From: Archangiaceae bacterium
Lineage (GTDB): Bacteria > Myxococcota > Myxococcia > Myxococcales > Myxococcaceae
NCBI GenBank assembly: GCA_016879935.1
Contig: JAACJQ010000378.1
Location: 1-64,000 of the forward strand
Reading direction: 5' to 3'
DNA: 64,000 nucleotides
The notes beneath the pieces were generated by a model, which was not told the origin of the DNA, ran no database searches, and worked only from the letters and a program-made list of their open reading frames with translations. Shown here piece after piece: positions 53,032 to 62,556 of this stretch; position 1 is the stretch's first letter; each line of letters begins with the position of its first letter. Made by a program: the position numbers and the translations under genes.

Positions 53032-54252
53032 ATGCGCGCGTCCCCCGCTCTGCTGTGCGCTCTCGTCGCGAACTTCGCGTTCGCCGCTCCTCCGCCCTCC
53101 GAGAAGCGCATCGCCGCGCTCGTCATTCCGCTCGACAAGGGCGCCGAGGCCCAGACGCTCAAGCTCGAGAACTTCGTCGACGAGGCCTTGAACGAGTACC
53201 AGGGCTTCACGGTGAAGACGTCTGACGATCTGTTCGGCGTGCTGCCCGACGAAGACGCCGCGGCGAGCCTCAAGCGCGCGCAGACCGGGTTCGCCGAGTC
53301 GAAGATCGATTTCGACAACCGCCAGTACGAGCCGGCCGAGCGCAAGCTGCGCGCGACGCTCAAGGAGTTCGACAAGGCCGTCGCCGCGATGAAGAACTGC
53401 GGCAACCTCTGTGAAGCGTGGGCGATGTATGGCGCGGTGCTGCAGGCGCGCGGCGACGTCGAAGAGGCGAAGCTGGCGGTGCTCAACCTGCTCGCGCTCG
53501 CGCCCGCGTACGAGATCGATCGCAAGAAGTTCCCCCAGGACTTCCTCTCGCTGAAGGCGCAGGTCGCCACCAGCCGCAACGCGCAGCTGCGCGGCAACAT
53601 CGCGGTGAAGACGAAGCCGGCCGGCGCGCGCGTGTTCTTGAACGGCGAGTTCCAGGGCTTCTCTCCCATCACGCTGCAGACGCTGCCCATCGGCAAGACG
53701 ATGTTGCGCGTCGACAAGCCCGGCTTCCGCCAGGTCGGCACCATGGTCGAGGTGACGCCCGACGAGACCGAGTTCTCGCCCGAGCTCGTCGCCTCGTCTG
53801 GCTTCAAGGCGTTCGACGCGCTGATGGATCGGCTCTCGGCCGAAGCGGTGAAAGACAAGGGCGGCAGCACCATGGGCAGCGTCGCGAAGACGCTCGGGCT
53901 CGACCGCGGCATCATCACCATCGTCAAGGAGCTCGAGAGCGGCGGCACCGAGGTCACGATCGGCTACTTCGACCTCAAGTCCGGCAAGCGCCTGGCCATC
54001 AAGCGCGCCACCATGCAGGGCGACGAGTTCGGTCAGATGAAGAGCGAAGTGCAGCGCATGGTGACGTGGGTCATCAACAACGGCGACGGTGGAGGCGGCG
54101 ACAAGGTGACGCGCTCATCTGACCCGCTCGACAACCGCGGCGGCACCGAAGACTGGAACTCGGAAGATCGCGGCGGCCGCACCCAGCAGCGCGACAAGAA
54201 GAAGAAGGGCAACGACCCGCTCGACGGCGTGAACGGCACCGAAGACTGGTGA
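53032..54252 (+). CDS. Secreted PEGA-domain protein with repeated C-terminal motif
   Basis: 406 residues from the ATG at 53032 with a clear signal peptide (MRASPALLCALVANFAFA). A helical TPR-like region with Cys pair (CGNLCEAWAMYG) is followed by a PEGA domain at about 190-260 (GNIAVKTKPAGARVFLNGEFQGFSPITL). The C-terminal 55 residues are charged and contain two copies of DPLD...GTEDW, one of them the final 12 residues. It shares layout with the preceding gene and probably arose by duplication. Function unknown. Confidence 0.75.
   Translation: MRASPALLCALVANFAFAAPPPSEKRIAALVIPLDKGAEAQTLKLENFVDEALNEYQGFTVKTSDDLFGVLPDEDAAASLKRAQTGFAESKIDFDNRQYEPAERKLRATLKEFDKAVAAMKNCGNLCEAWAMYGAVLQARGDVEEAKLAVLNLLALAPAYEIDRKKFPQDFLSLKAQVATSRNAQLRGNIAVKTKPAGARVFLNGEFQGFSPITLQTLPIGKTMLRVDKPGFRQVGTMVEVTPDETEFSPELVASSGFKAFDALMDRLSAEAVKDKGGSTMGSVAKTLGLDRGIITIVKELESGGTEVTIGYFDLKSGKRLAIKRATMQGDEFGQMKSEVQRMVTWVINNGDGGGGDKVTRSSDPLDNRGGTEDWNSEDRGGRTQQRDKKKKGNDPLDGVNGTEDW
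54121..54249 (+). repeat. Two 36-nt copies encoding DPLDxxxGTEDW
   Basis: 54121-54156 and 54214-54249 encode 12-residue units that agree at nine positions (D-P-L-D, then G-T-E-D-W). The second copy ends at the stop codon. They are separated by a charged Arg/Lys-rich stretch. Confidence 0.7.
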
Positions 54253-54263
54253 CGGCCTGAGGA

Positions 54264-54623
54264 ATGCACTGCGCGTTTCGCATGCGCGTGCTCCTCGTTC
54301 TGATGTTCTCCCTCGCAGGCTGCAGGCTCAGCGATGCTGGGCTGCCCTGTTCGGCGTCGACGCCCTGCCCCAGCGGGGCAACGTGCGATCTGACGCTTGC
54401 GGGGGGCACCTGCACCTTCCCCTGCCCGAACCCAGTGATCGGCGTGACCTGCGGTGGTCCTGACGTCTTCGACGCCACGTGCGCCGCGTATGACGGCCGC
54501 CTGCTCTGCGCGCAGAACTGCACCCAGTTCGTGACGTGCCGTGCGGGGCTCACCTGTCGTGAGTTCGATGGAGGCGTGGTGAAGGCGGATGCAGGCGGGT
54601 TCTTCGGCGGCTGTCTGCCCTGA
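54264..54623 (+). CDS. Small Cys-rich lipoprotein
   Basis: 119 residues from the ATG at 54264, or 113 from the ATG at 54282, where the signal sequence MRVLLVLMFSLAGC with lipobox LAGC begins; AGGA sits directly before the first ATG, which is too close, so the second start is attractive. The mature part has eleven Cys (CSASTPCPSGATCD, CTFPCP, CAQNCTQFVTC), an EGF-like or disulfide-knot pattern frequent in myxobacterial lipoproteins. No family named. Confidence 0.65.
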   Translation: MHCAFRMRVLLVLMFSLAGCRLSDAGLPCSASTPCPSGATCDLTLAGGTCTFPCPNPVIGVTCGGPDVFDATCAAYDGRLLCAQNCTQFVTCRAGLTCREFDGGVVKADAGGFFGGCLP

Positions 54624-54686
54624 CCGCGACGACGCTGCCATGGCAGGCGGGTCGCGAATGGCCCCCGGATTCCGCTATGAGGCCGC

Positions 54687-57158
54687 ATGTCCAAACGGCT
54701 GCTGCTGGTCGCGGTGCTGCTCGGTGGTCAGGCCTATGCCCAGACCGTCAACCTGGCGAACGGCGATCCCTCGCGTGGCGTGACACTGCTGCCCGACTCG
54801 CTGGCCTTCGCGGATGAGTCGACCGCGCTGACGTACAACCCGGCAGGCCTGGGCCGCGTGGGCCCGTGGAACCTCATCTACGTGCACGAGCGCAGTCAGA
54901 CCCGATCGCTCGTCGGCAACGCGCTCTTCGGCGCGGGGAGCATGGGCGATCTCTTCGCCCTGGGCGCAGGCGTCAACGCCATCACGGGCGCCGGCAACCT
55001 CACGAAGCTGTCGCTCGGCACCTCGTTCGGCCCACAAGCGTTCTCGGGCGGCGCGTCGCTGAACTGGCTCGTGAACGGCGACACGAAGGGCATGTTCGTG
55101 CTCGACCTCGGCCTGCAGTCACGGCCGGTGCGCTGGCTCGCGTTCGGAGCCACGGTGCGCAACGTCAACGCCCCCACCAACGGGGCCGGGCTGATGCTGC
55201 CTCGCGAGTGGGGCCTTGGCGTCGGCCTGAGACCTTTCGAAGAGGTCGTCACGCTCGGCGTCGACTGGTACTTCCCCGAGCAGCGCCTCGTCGAGACCAG
55301 CCGTCTTCAGTACACGGCCAAAGCCACGATCGTGCGCGGGCTGCGCGTGTCGGCGGGCGTGAGTCACGGCTTCGTTCCGCAGACGCCGCTCGCCTTTCAC
55401 GCCGGCCTCGGCATCGATCTCGAGAACGTCGGCTACACGCAGGGCTTCGGCACCTCGGGGGGCAACTTCGACTTCCAGTTCATGGGGCGGGTCTCGGCGG
55501 GCAAGTACGGCTCGATCGTTCCCGCGAAGAAGCTGGCGGTGATCAGCATCGGCGACATCGGCTCCGAAGGCGGGTCGACGATCGGCTCCCTGCTCGGCGT
55601 CGCGGCTGAAGATCGCTACGTGCGGTTCCTGCGCTTCCTCGATCGCGCTGCGCACGACCCCGAGCTCGCCGCCGTGCTCATCAAGATCGAAGGCGCGGGC
55701 GTGGGTCTGGCGCGCGCCGATGAAGTGCGGGCCGGCATCGAGCGGCTGCGCGCGGCCGGCAAGAAGGTCTACGCGTACATTCTGGGCATCGGCGACGCCG
55801 AGTACCTGATGGCTTCTGCCTGCGACGTGATCTTCTCGGCGGGAGAGGCGATGTACATGGTCGACGGCGTGCGCTCGTCGATCACCTACTACGGCGGCGC
55901 GGCCGAGCAGCTCGGCATCAGCGTCGATGTGGCGCGCGTCGGTGCGTACAAGTCGTTCCCCGATCAGTTCACCCGCAAGGACATGAGCGACGAGCAGCGG
56001 GAGACGCTCAACGCGTTCCTCGACACGGCCGATTCGTTGCTCACCGAGCGCGTGACCAGTCGCCGGGGCATGAGCGCCGAGGCGTGGAAGGCGGGGCTCG
56101 ACGAAGGCCTCAAGCCACCGCGGCGTGCGGTCGAGCTGAAGCAGATCGACGCCGTCGTCACGCCGCAGCAACTCGACGAGCGGCTCAAGGCGGAGCTGCC
56201 CGAGGTGAAGGCCACGAAGTCGTACCGGCCCTTCGACTTCCGCGACGTGCGCTGGGGCAGCCGACGAAAGATCGCCGTCGTGCCGGTGCTCGGCAGCATC
56301 AGCGGCGGCCGCAATCAGTCGTCTCCGATCGGGGGCGCGATCTCGGGCGCCGAGAGCTTCATCGAGGCCCTCGGCGAAGCCGCGCAGGACCCCGACGTGA
56401 AGGCGATCGTGCTTCGCGTCGACTCGGGCGGCGGTGACGGGCTGGCCTCCGACCTCATGTACCGCGCGGTGCTCGAGGCGAAGAAGAAGAAGCCGGTGGT
56501 CGCCTCGATGGGTGATGCCGCTGCGTCAGGCGGCTACTACGTCGCGATGGGCGCCGACGAGATCTGGGCGAACCCCACGACGCTCACCGGCAGCATCGGG
56601 GTCTTCTACGCGAAGCCCGCCATCAAGAACCTCGCGAACAAGTACGGCGTCACGCAGGAGTCGATCACCCGCAGCAAGCTCGCTGGCGTCGCCGACTTCT
56701 TCGACCCGTGGACCGAAGAGCAGCGCGTCGCGACCCAGAAGTGGATCGACGACTTCTACGACACCTTCATCACCGAGGTGGCCGCGAGCCGGAAGCTGAA
56801 GAAGGAGGACGTCGATCTCGTCGCGCGCGGGCGCGTGTGGAGCGGCCGTGACGCCAAAGCGAGGGGGCTCGTCGACTCGCTGGGCGGCCTCATGGAGGCG
56901 GTGCACTCGGCCAAGGTGAAGGGCGGCATCGACGAGAAGGACGACGACTTTCAGCTCGTGATCGTCCAGTCGTCGGGCTCGTTGCTCGGGTCGTTGATCG
57001 GCGTCGCTGCTCCGTCGGTGCTCGAGCAGCCGCTGCCAGCGCCCTCTCCGATTCCCGCCGCGCTCGACCCGCTCGTGAAACAGCTCGGCCCCTACAGCTG
57101 GCTCTTCGGGCCGCCCGCAGTGCAAGCCCGCCTCGAGTACGACATTCAGCTGCGTTGA
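54687..57158 (+). CDS. Fusion of an outer-membrane beta-barrel-like domain with SppA signal-peptide peptidase
   Basis: 823 residues. After a signal peptide (MSKRLLLVAVLLGGQAYAQ) the first 270 residues resemble a PorV/FadL-like barrel (DESTALTYNPAGLGRVGPW, many alternating strands). Residues 285-790 are a 67K-type SppA with both halves: the catalytic Lys422 in VGAYKSFPDQFTRKDM and the nucleophile Ser614 in DAAASGGYYVAMGADE, and TGSIGVF. SppA normally degrades cleaved signal peptides at the inner membrane. The added barrel-like domain is unusual and would place it at the cell surface or in the periplasm. Coupled by TTGA to the next gene. Confidence 0.82.
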   Translation: MSKRLLLVAVLLGGQAYAQTVNLANGDPSRGVTLLPDSLAFADESTALTYNPAGLGRVGPWNLIYVHERSQTRSLVGNALFGAGSMGDLFALGAGVNAITGAGNLTKLSLGTSFGPQAFSGGASLNWLVNGDTKGMFVLDLGLQSRPVRWLAFGATVRNVNAPTNGAGLMLPREWGLGVGLRPFEEVVTLGVDWYFPEQRLVETSRLQYTAKATIVRGLRVSAGVSHGFVPQTPLAFHAGLGIDLENVGYTQGFGTSGGNFDFQFMGRVSAGKYGSIVPAKKLAVISIGDIGSEGGSTIGSLLGVAAEDRYVRFLRFLDRAAHDPELAAVLIKIEGAGVGLARADEVRAGIERLRAAGKKVYAYILGIGDAEYLMASACDVIFSAGEAMYMVDGVRSSITYYGGAAEQLGISVDVARVGAYKSFPDQFTRKDMSDEQRETLNAFLDTADSLLTERVTSRRGMSAEAWKAGLDEGLKPPRRAVELKQIDAVVTPQQLDERLKAELPEVKATKSYRPFDFRDVRWGSRRKIAVVPVLGSISGGRNQSSPIGGAISGAESFIEALGEAAQDPDVKAIVLRVDSGGGDGLASDLMYRAVLEAKKKKPVVASMGDAAASGGYYVAMGADEIWANPTTLTGSIGVFYAKPAIKNLANKYGVTQESITRSKLAGVADFFDPWTEEQRVATQKWIDDFYDTFITEVAASRKLKKEDVDLVARGRVWSGRDAKARGLVDSLGGLMEAVHSAKVKGGIDEKDDDFQLVIVQSSGSLLGSLIGVAAPSVLEQPLPAPSPIPAALDPLVKQLGPYSWLFGPPAVQARLEYDIQLR

Positions 57159-58642
57159 GTGACCTCGTTCTCTGCACGCTGAACGCGCGGTACCAACACA
57201 CGGCCTTCGGGCTGCGCTGCCTTCGCGCGAACCTGGGTGCGCTGCGCGAGCGCTCCGAACTGCTCGAGTTCGATCTCTCGGTTCGACCCGCCGACGTGGT
57301 GGAGCGGCTTCTCACGAAGAAGCCGCGCGTCGTCGGCTTCGGGGTCTACGTCTGGAACGTCACGCTCATCGCCGAGATCGTCGAGCTGCTCGCCACGATC
57401 GCTCCCTCGATCTTCATCGTGGTCGGCGGCCCCGAGGTGAGCCACGAGCTCGATGATCAGCCGTGGACCCGCTTCGCCCACGCGATCGTGCAGGGAGAAG
57501 GCGAACACGCATTCAAGACGATCTGTGAGCAGGTGCTCGCGGGTGAGCGGCCGCCGAATCGCGTGGTGACCTCTCGCCCACCGCCCATCGAAACGCTCGA
57601 GCTGCCCTACGACGAGTACACCGACGACGATCTGCGCCATCGGGTGCTGTACGTCGAAGCCTCGCGCGGCTGCCCGTATTCGTGCGAGTTCTGCTTGTCG
57701 GCGCTCGACGAGAAGGTGCGCAACTTTCCCCTCGAGCCGTTCCTCTCGGCGATGCAGCGGCTGCTCGATCGCGGCGCCAGGCACTTCAAGTTCGTCGACC
57801 GCACCTTCAACCTGAAGCTCGATGTCTCGACGCGCATTCTCGAGTTCTTCCTCGGCCAGAAGCGTGACGATCTGTTTCTGCACTTCGAGATGGTGCCCGA
57901 CAGGTTCCCGCTCGAGCTGCGCGCGCTGGTGAGCCGCTTTCCGAAAGGCACGCTGCAGTTCGAGGTCGGCATTCAGACGTTCGACCCGGCTGTCTCGCAG
58001 CGCATCTCGCGACGGCAGGATCTCGCGCGGCTCGAAGACAACCTGCGCTTCCTGCACGGAGCCGACGTTCACGTGCACGCCGATCTGATCGCGGGCCTTC
58101 CTGGAGAAGACCTCCGCACCTTCGCGGCCGGCTTCGATCGCCTCGTCGCGCTCGCGCCCTCCGAGATCCAGCTCGGCATCTTGAAGCGGCTGCGTGGCGC
58201 TCCCATCTCGCGGCACACGAACGCGTTCGGCATGGTCTACGCCTCACGGCCTCCGTACGAGGTGCTGCAGACGAACGCGCTCTCGTTCGACGAACTGCAG
58301 TCACTCAAGCGCTTCGCAAAGACGTGGGACCTGGTCGCCAACAGCGGCAACTTCGTCGAGACGACTCCCCTGCTCCTCTCGAGGGGCACGACGCCGTTCG
58401 AGGCGTTCTCACGCTTCACCGCATGGCTGTTCGAGCGCGAGGGCAAGACCTCGGGCCTGTCGCTGCTCAGGCTCGCCGAGCTGCTCGTCACCTTCCTCGA
58501 CGGGCATGGGCATGACGCGCGTCAGACCGTGCTGCGCGACTACCAGCGTGGCGGCCGTCACGAGGTTCCCGGCTTCCTGAGCAGCGACCGCCCACACAAA
58601 CAGGCCCGCTTCGGCCTGCGCCAGGCCCGGCACCGCAGCTGA
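57155..58642 (+). CDS. B12-binding-type radical SAM protein (DUF4080 class)
   Basis: 495 residues read from a TTG that overlaps the SppA stop; no better start is near. The N-terminal part is a cobalamin-binding-like Rossmann domain (VVGFGVYVWNV, FIVVGGPEVSHE). The radical SAM domain carries the iron-sulfur motif CPYSCEFC (Cys173, Cys177, Cys180), with GIQTFDP and ADLIAGLPGEDL in the barrel. A DUF4080-like tail follows. The B12-binding His motif is not obvious. Substrate unknown; it could methylate or modify a small molecule. Confidence 0.85.
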   Translation: MSDLVLCTLNARYQHTAFGLRCLRANLGALRERSELLEFDLSVRPADVVERLLTKKPRVVGFGVYVWNVTLIAEIVELLATIAPSIFIVVGGPEVSHELDDQPWTRFAHAIVQGEGEHAFKTICEQVLAGERPPNRVVTSRPPPIETLELPYDEYTDDDLRHRVLYVEASRGCPYSCEFCLSALDEKVRNFPLEPFLSAMQRLLDRGARHFKFVDRTFNLKLDVSTRILEFFLGQKRDDLFLHFEMVPDRFPLELRALVSRFPKGTLQFEVGIQTFDPAVSQRISRRQDLARLEDNLRFLHGADVHVHADLIAGLPGEDLRTFAAGFDRLVALAPSEIQLGILKRLRGAPISRHTNAFGMVYASRPPYEVLQTNALSFDELQSLKRFAKTWDLVANSGNFVETTPLLLSRGTTPFEAFSRFTAWLFEREGKTSGLSLLRLAELLVTFLDGHGHDARQTVLRDYQRGGRHEVPGFLSSDRPHKQARFGLRQARHRS

Positions 58643-58847
58643 CACAACCACGTGCGTCGGCCGCGGGGGCCTGCTACACCTCGTTCGTCACCTCGATAGG
58701 CCCGGTCAGTCGAACGGTCCCGATGTGATTCAGGGTCGCATCGATAGGTGGCCTCACGGCGACGTGCTCCACCCGGTGGTCTCGACCCTGCCCCACCACG
58801 ACGCAGGACACGCTCTGGCGGCACTCGCCCGAGCGCGCAAACGCCTC

Positions 58848-60395
58848 ATGAGCGACGAACACGACGAGCTGCCGAACGACCCGACGGATCCCACGCCCCC
58901 GACGCCCCCTGCCAACGATGGCGGTGGAGACGATGGTGGTGGTGACGACGACGGAGGCGATGACGGCCCCGATGACGGTCCCGACGAAGGTGGAGCCGAA
59001 GGTGCACCTCAGGCAGGTGGCCAGCCGGGTCAACCCGGTCAGCCGGGCCAGCCCGGGCAACCCGGTCAAGGCAAGCGCCGCCGCCGTCGCCGTCGTCGCA
59101 AGGGCAACCCCGTCTTCTTCACCGAAGACGGCCAGGCCTTCCGCAAGGTGATTCAGCCCGACGGCCAGGTGGTGAACATCTTCCTCACCGCGCAAGAGCT
59201 CGAGCAGTACAAGCAGCGCGTCGCGCAGCAGCAGGCCACCCAGCAGCAGCAGACGCAGATGCGCGTCGCGCAGCAGTCGGGTCAGCCCGTGCAGGTGCCC
59301 ACGCAGATCGTCGAAGGCGTGCTCGACACCGAGGTGAAGGGCCAGAACGCGATGCTGCGTTCACTCAAGCGCAACCTGCTCCCCGGGCCCGACGACGCCG
59401 AGATTCCCAAGAACCTCGTGCAGAAGCTCCGCCTGCGCGCGGGCCAGTACCTGACGGCGAAGGCGCAGATGAAGGGCCTCAAGGGCACCATCGTCAGCGT
59501 CGAGACCGTCGACGGCGTGCCGATGGACAAGGCCACGCGCGCGCCGCACTTCAACGATCTGACCTCGGTCGACCCCGTCGAGCGGCTCAAGCTCGAGCAC
59601 CAGCACAACGAGATGCTGACCCGCGTGCTCGATCTGATCGCGCCCCTCGGCAAGGGGCAGCGCGCGTTGATCACCGCGCCTCCCAAGACGGGCAAGACGA
59701 TCATGCTGCAGAAGATCGCGCAGGCGATTCTGCAGAACCACCCCGAGTGTCACGTGATGGTGCTGCTCATCGACGAGCGGCCCGAAGAAGTCACCGACAT
59801 GCGGCGCAACATCAAGGCCGAGGTGCTCGCTTCGTCGAGCGATCAATCGCCAGCGAACCACCTGAAGGTCGCCGAGCTCGCCATGGAGCGTGCGCGCCGC
59901 CTCGTCGAGAACGGAAAGGACGTGGTGGTGCTGCTCGACTCGATCACCCGCCTCGCCCGCGCGTTCAACAAAGAGGTCGACTCGTCGGGCCGCACGATGT
60001 CGGGCGGTGTCGACTCCCGCGCCCTCGAGCGCCCCAAGCGCATGTTCGGCGCCGCACGCGCGACCGAAGAAGGCGGCACGCTCACCATCATCGGCACCGC
60101 GCTCATCGACACCGGCAGCCGAATGGACGAGGTGATCTTCGAAGAGTTCAAGGGCACCGGTAACAGCGAGATCGTGCTCGACCGTCTGCTGGCCGAGAAG
60201 CGCATCTGGCCGGCCATCAACATTCCCCAGTCGGGTACGCGCAAGGAAGAGAAGCTGTTCGCCTTCAAGGAGTACGAGAAGGTGAAGAAGCTGCGGCAGA
60301 TGCTCTTCTCGGTGAAGCCCGTCGAGGCGATGGAAGCGCTCATCAAGCGCCTTGGCCGCTACACGTACAACGACGAGTTCCTCGAAGAGCTGTAG
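58848..60395 (+). CDS. rho: Transcription termination factor Rho with long disordered N-terminus
   Basis: 515 residues from the ATG at 58848; the preceding 205 bases hold only non-coding sequence. Residues 1-57 are acidic and Pro/Gly-rich, followed by five GQP units, an Arg/Lys run (about 77-87) and a Gln-rich stretch. From about residue 170 the RNA-binding and ATPase domains are standard: EGVLDTEVKG, Walker A APPKTGKT (277-284), Walker B VVVLLDSITRLARAFN, Q loop VDSRALERPKRMFGAARA and arginine finger region. The hexamer releases stalled transcripts. Confidence 0.95.
   Translation: MSDEHDELPNDPTDPTPPTPPANDGGGDDGGGDDDGGDDGPDDGPDEGGAEGAPQAGGQPGQPGQPGQPGQPGQGKRRRRRRRRKGNPVFFTEDGQAFRKVIQPDGQVVNIFLTAQELEQYKQRVAQQQATQQQQTQMRVAQQSGQPVQVPTQIVEGVLDTEVKGQNAMLRSLKRNLLPGPDDAEIPKNLVQKLRLRAGQYLTAKAQMKGLKGTIVSVETVDGVPMDKATRAPHFNDLTSVDPVERLKLEHQHNEMLTRVLDLIAPLGKGQRALITAPPKTGKTIMLQKIAQAILQNHPECHVMVLLIDERPEEVTDMRRNIKAEVLASSSDQSPANHLKVAELAMERARRLVENGKDVVVLLDSITRLARAFNKEVDSSGRTMSGGVDSRALERPKRMFGAARATEEGGTLTIIGTALIDTGSRMDEVIFEEFKGTGNSEIVLDRLLAEKRIWPAINIPQSGTRKEEKLFAFKEYEKVKKLRQMLFSVKPVEAMEALIKRLGRYTYNDEFLEEL
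59019..59072 (+). repeat. GQP tripeptide repeat in rho
   Basis: Five tandem Gly-Gln-Pro codon units plus a final GQG, encoded with several different synonymous codons, so the repeat is conserved at protein rather than DNA level. Confidence 0.8.
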
Positions 60396-60450
60396 CCCGA
60401 AAAACCGGTCGCCGTGACGGGGAGCGGGCCCTAAGCTCGTCTCCTCGTCG

Positions 60451-60720
60451 ATGAGCCTCGGATCTGGCCGTTGTCACTACCACCCTGATCGCGCCGGCCT
60501 CGGCATCTGCGTCGAGTGCCGCAACGTGATCTGCGTCGAGTGCACGACGCAGTTCGAGGGCATCAACCGATGCGCCACGTGCCTCGGGAAACGCCTCGCG
60601 AAAGCGCGTCAGTTGATCGCGCGAAACGACTGGTCGGTCGGCAACGTGCTCCTCGCGGCGATGTGTGTCGTGGTGGTCTTCGGCGGTCTCTACGGGCTCG
60701 CGGCCCTGCTGGCGAGATGA
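60451..60720 (+). CDS. Small zinc-ribbon/B-box-type membrane protein
   Basis: 89 residues. The N-terminus holds a zinc-binding cluster CHYHPDRAGLGICVECRNVICVEC followed by CATC, resembling the B-box-type zinc finger fused to rhomboid-like or DUF-type membrane proteins in many bacteria. One TM helix (LLAAMCVVVVFGGLYGLAALLA) ends the protein. It is followed 3 bases later by the DUF4129 gene, and so is probably the first gene of that cluster. Confidence 0.7.
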   Translation: MSLGSGRCHYHPDRAGLGICVECRNVICVECTTQFEGINRCATCLGKRLAKARQLIARNDWSVGNVLLAAMCVVVVFGGLYGLAALLAR

Positions 60721-60723
60721 CCG

Positions 60724-62556
60724 ATGGCCGTCGACGCCCTTCAGCTCAGACCCCGCTCGACCCTCGCGCTCTATGACTCGGCGCTGCGTGCCGCCGCGGG
60801 CTCGTCGGGCATCTGGGTGCTGACGTTGCCGGCCTCTGCCGCGCTCATCTTCACGTTCTTCTCGGCCGCCGAAGCGGTGTCTCGGCACAAGCCGCTCTTC
60901 TGGCCAATGGTCGGACTGACCGCGGCGTGGATCTTTCGCAGCCTCATGCAGGGCGCGGCGAGCCACTTCCTCGAACAGCAGATCCTCTCGCAGACCGAAC
61001 CGACCGCGCGCGGGAGCTTCATCGCGGCGCTGAAACGCGCTCCCGGCCTCATCGTCGCGGCCACGATTCAGCTCGTCGTCGACACGTTGCTGGCCACGCT
61101 CACGCTCGGCATCGGGTTCTTCTTCGTCGGCGCCCATCAGGCGATCTTCGCCGCGGCGATGCGTGGTGAAGGCAGCGCGCTGGGCCTCTACGGCACGGCG
61201 TCGAAGCTCCTCGGAGCCGCCCGCCACACCGCGCCGTTCCTGCGCTTCTGCAACGTCGTTCAGCTGATCTTCGTCGTGAACCTGCACATGGGCACGGCGT
61301 TCCTGATGGTGATCGGGCAGCAGCTGTTCGCGCTCGACTTGAACTTCGTCGCCCGCTTCACCTCGCTCGACACCGGGGTGTGGGTGGCGACCCTGTTCGT
61401 CGTCGCCTTCACGATGCTCGAGCCGGTGCGCGTCGCGGCGGGCGTGCTGCTGCTGATCGACGGTCGCGTTCGCCAGGAGGGCCTCGATCTCGTCGCGCAG
61501 GTCGAGCAGCTCCCCCGTCGAAAGAAGCCCAAAGCCCCCATCGTCGCGGCGCTGAGCGCGCTGGTGCTGGCCATGCCCGCCTTCGCCCAGACCTCGGTCG
61601 AGCCGAGCGGAGTCCGTCAGCGCGTCGAGCGATTGATGGACGAGTGCGAGATGTCGTCGCGCGTCTCGAAGGAGCAGCTCGAGAGCCTCGATGGCGTGCA
61701 GGAGCGCGATCACTCAGCCCTCTCCCGCTTCGTCAGCCGCGTCGAGCGCCGCGCCTACGACGATCAGGACTGTGATGCCGCCGAAGACGATCTGCGCGAA
61801 GGCCTGAAGGAGCTCAAAGCCGCCCGCGCCCTCGAGAGCGCCACCGCCGCGCAGAAGGCCCGCGACGACGCCCAGCAGATCCTCTCTCGCCCCGAGTTCC
61901 AGGCCGTCGAGAAGAAGAAGCCCGACGAGGTGAAGCCCGACGAGAAAGACGAGCCCCCCAGCGAGTTCTGGAAGTGGGTTCAGAAGATGCTCAAGCGCTT
62001 CTTCGAATGGCTGCTCGAACGTGACGGCAAAGAGACCGTTCGAACCCCCGCCTTCGGCGGTGAGATGGCGGGCGCGAACCTCGTCATGATCGTGATCGTG
62101 GTGGCGCTGGTCGGCTTGCTGGTGTTCCTGCTGCTCCAGTTCCGCAACAAGAACCAGGAGGTCGAGGCCGAGGGCGAGCAGTCGTCGTTCGGAGAAGAGG
62201 CGCTCTCGAGCGACCCGATGAGTGCGCTGTCGAAGCGGCCCGAGACGTGGGCGGGCCTCGCCGACGAGCTCGCCGCGAAGGGCGAATTCCGCGAAGCAAT
62301 TCGTCACCTCTATCTTGCGCTGCTTTCGCACCTGCATCGCGCGGGCGTCATCGACTACGACCCGACGCGCTCGAACTGGGACTATCTCTTCGGCTTCAAG
62401 GGCCAGGGGCAGTCGAAGTCGGCCTTTCGCGAGCTGACCCGCCGCTTCGACTTCGCCTGGTACGGCAACGTCGACGTGACCGAGGCCGCCTACCAGACGT
62501 TCCGCACCATCGTGCAGCCCTTGCTCACGACGGCGGAGGCGCCCACGAATGCGTGA
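60724..62556 (+). CDS. Membrane protein with C-terminal DUF4129 domain
   Basis: 610 residues. About six TM helices in the first 260 residues, then a long extracytoplasmic helical region, a further TM helix at about 448-470 (NLVMIVIVVALVGLLVFLLLQF) and a C-terminal DUF4129-like domain (EFREAIRHLYLALLSHLHRAGVI, then SNWDYLF and FRELTRRFDFAWYG). In many bacteria DUF4129 proteins form operons with MoxR ATPases, DUF58 and DUF4350-type proteins, as here. The N-terminal TM part is an extra compared with short family members. Confidence 0.8.
   Translation: MAVDALQLRPRSTLALYDSALRAAAGSSGIWVLTLPASAALIFTFFSAAEAVSRHKPLFWPMVGLTAAWIFRSLMQGAASHFLEQQILSQTEPTARGSFIAALKRAPGLIVAATIQLVVDTLLATLTLGIGFFFVGAHQAIFAAAMRGEGSALGLYGTASKLLGAARHTAPFLRFCNVVQLIFVVNLHMGTAFLMVIGQQLFALDLNFVARFTSLDTGVWVATLFVVAFTMLEPVRVAAGVLLLIDGRVRQEGLDLVAQVEQLPRRKKPKAPIVAALSALVLAMPAFAQTSVEPSGVRQRVERLMDECEMSSRVSKEQLESLDGVQERDHSALSRFVSRVERRAYDDQDCDAAEDDLREGLKELKAARALESATAAQKARDDAQQILSRPEFQAVEKKKPDEVKPDEKDEPPSEFWKWVQKMLKRFFEWLLERDGKETVRTPAFGGEMAGANLVMIVIVVALVGLLVFLLLQFRNKNQEVEAEGEQSSFGEEALSSDPMSALSKRPETWAGLADELAAKGEFREAIRHLYLALLSHLHRAGVIDYDPTRSNWDYLFGFKGQGQSKSAFRELTRRFDFAWYGNVDVTEAAYQTFRTIVQPLLTTAEAPTNA

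Noticed and set aside
58643-58847. Upstream in-frame extension of rho from a codon near 58725
   Set aside because: The extension has no similarity to Rho N-termini, and the ATG at 58848 gives an acidic start typical of disordered Rho extensions; the spacer is better read as leader.
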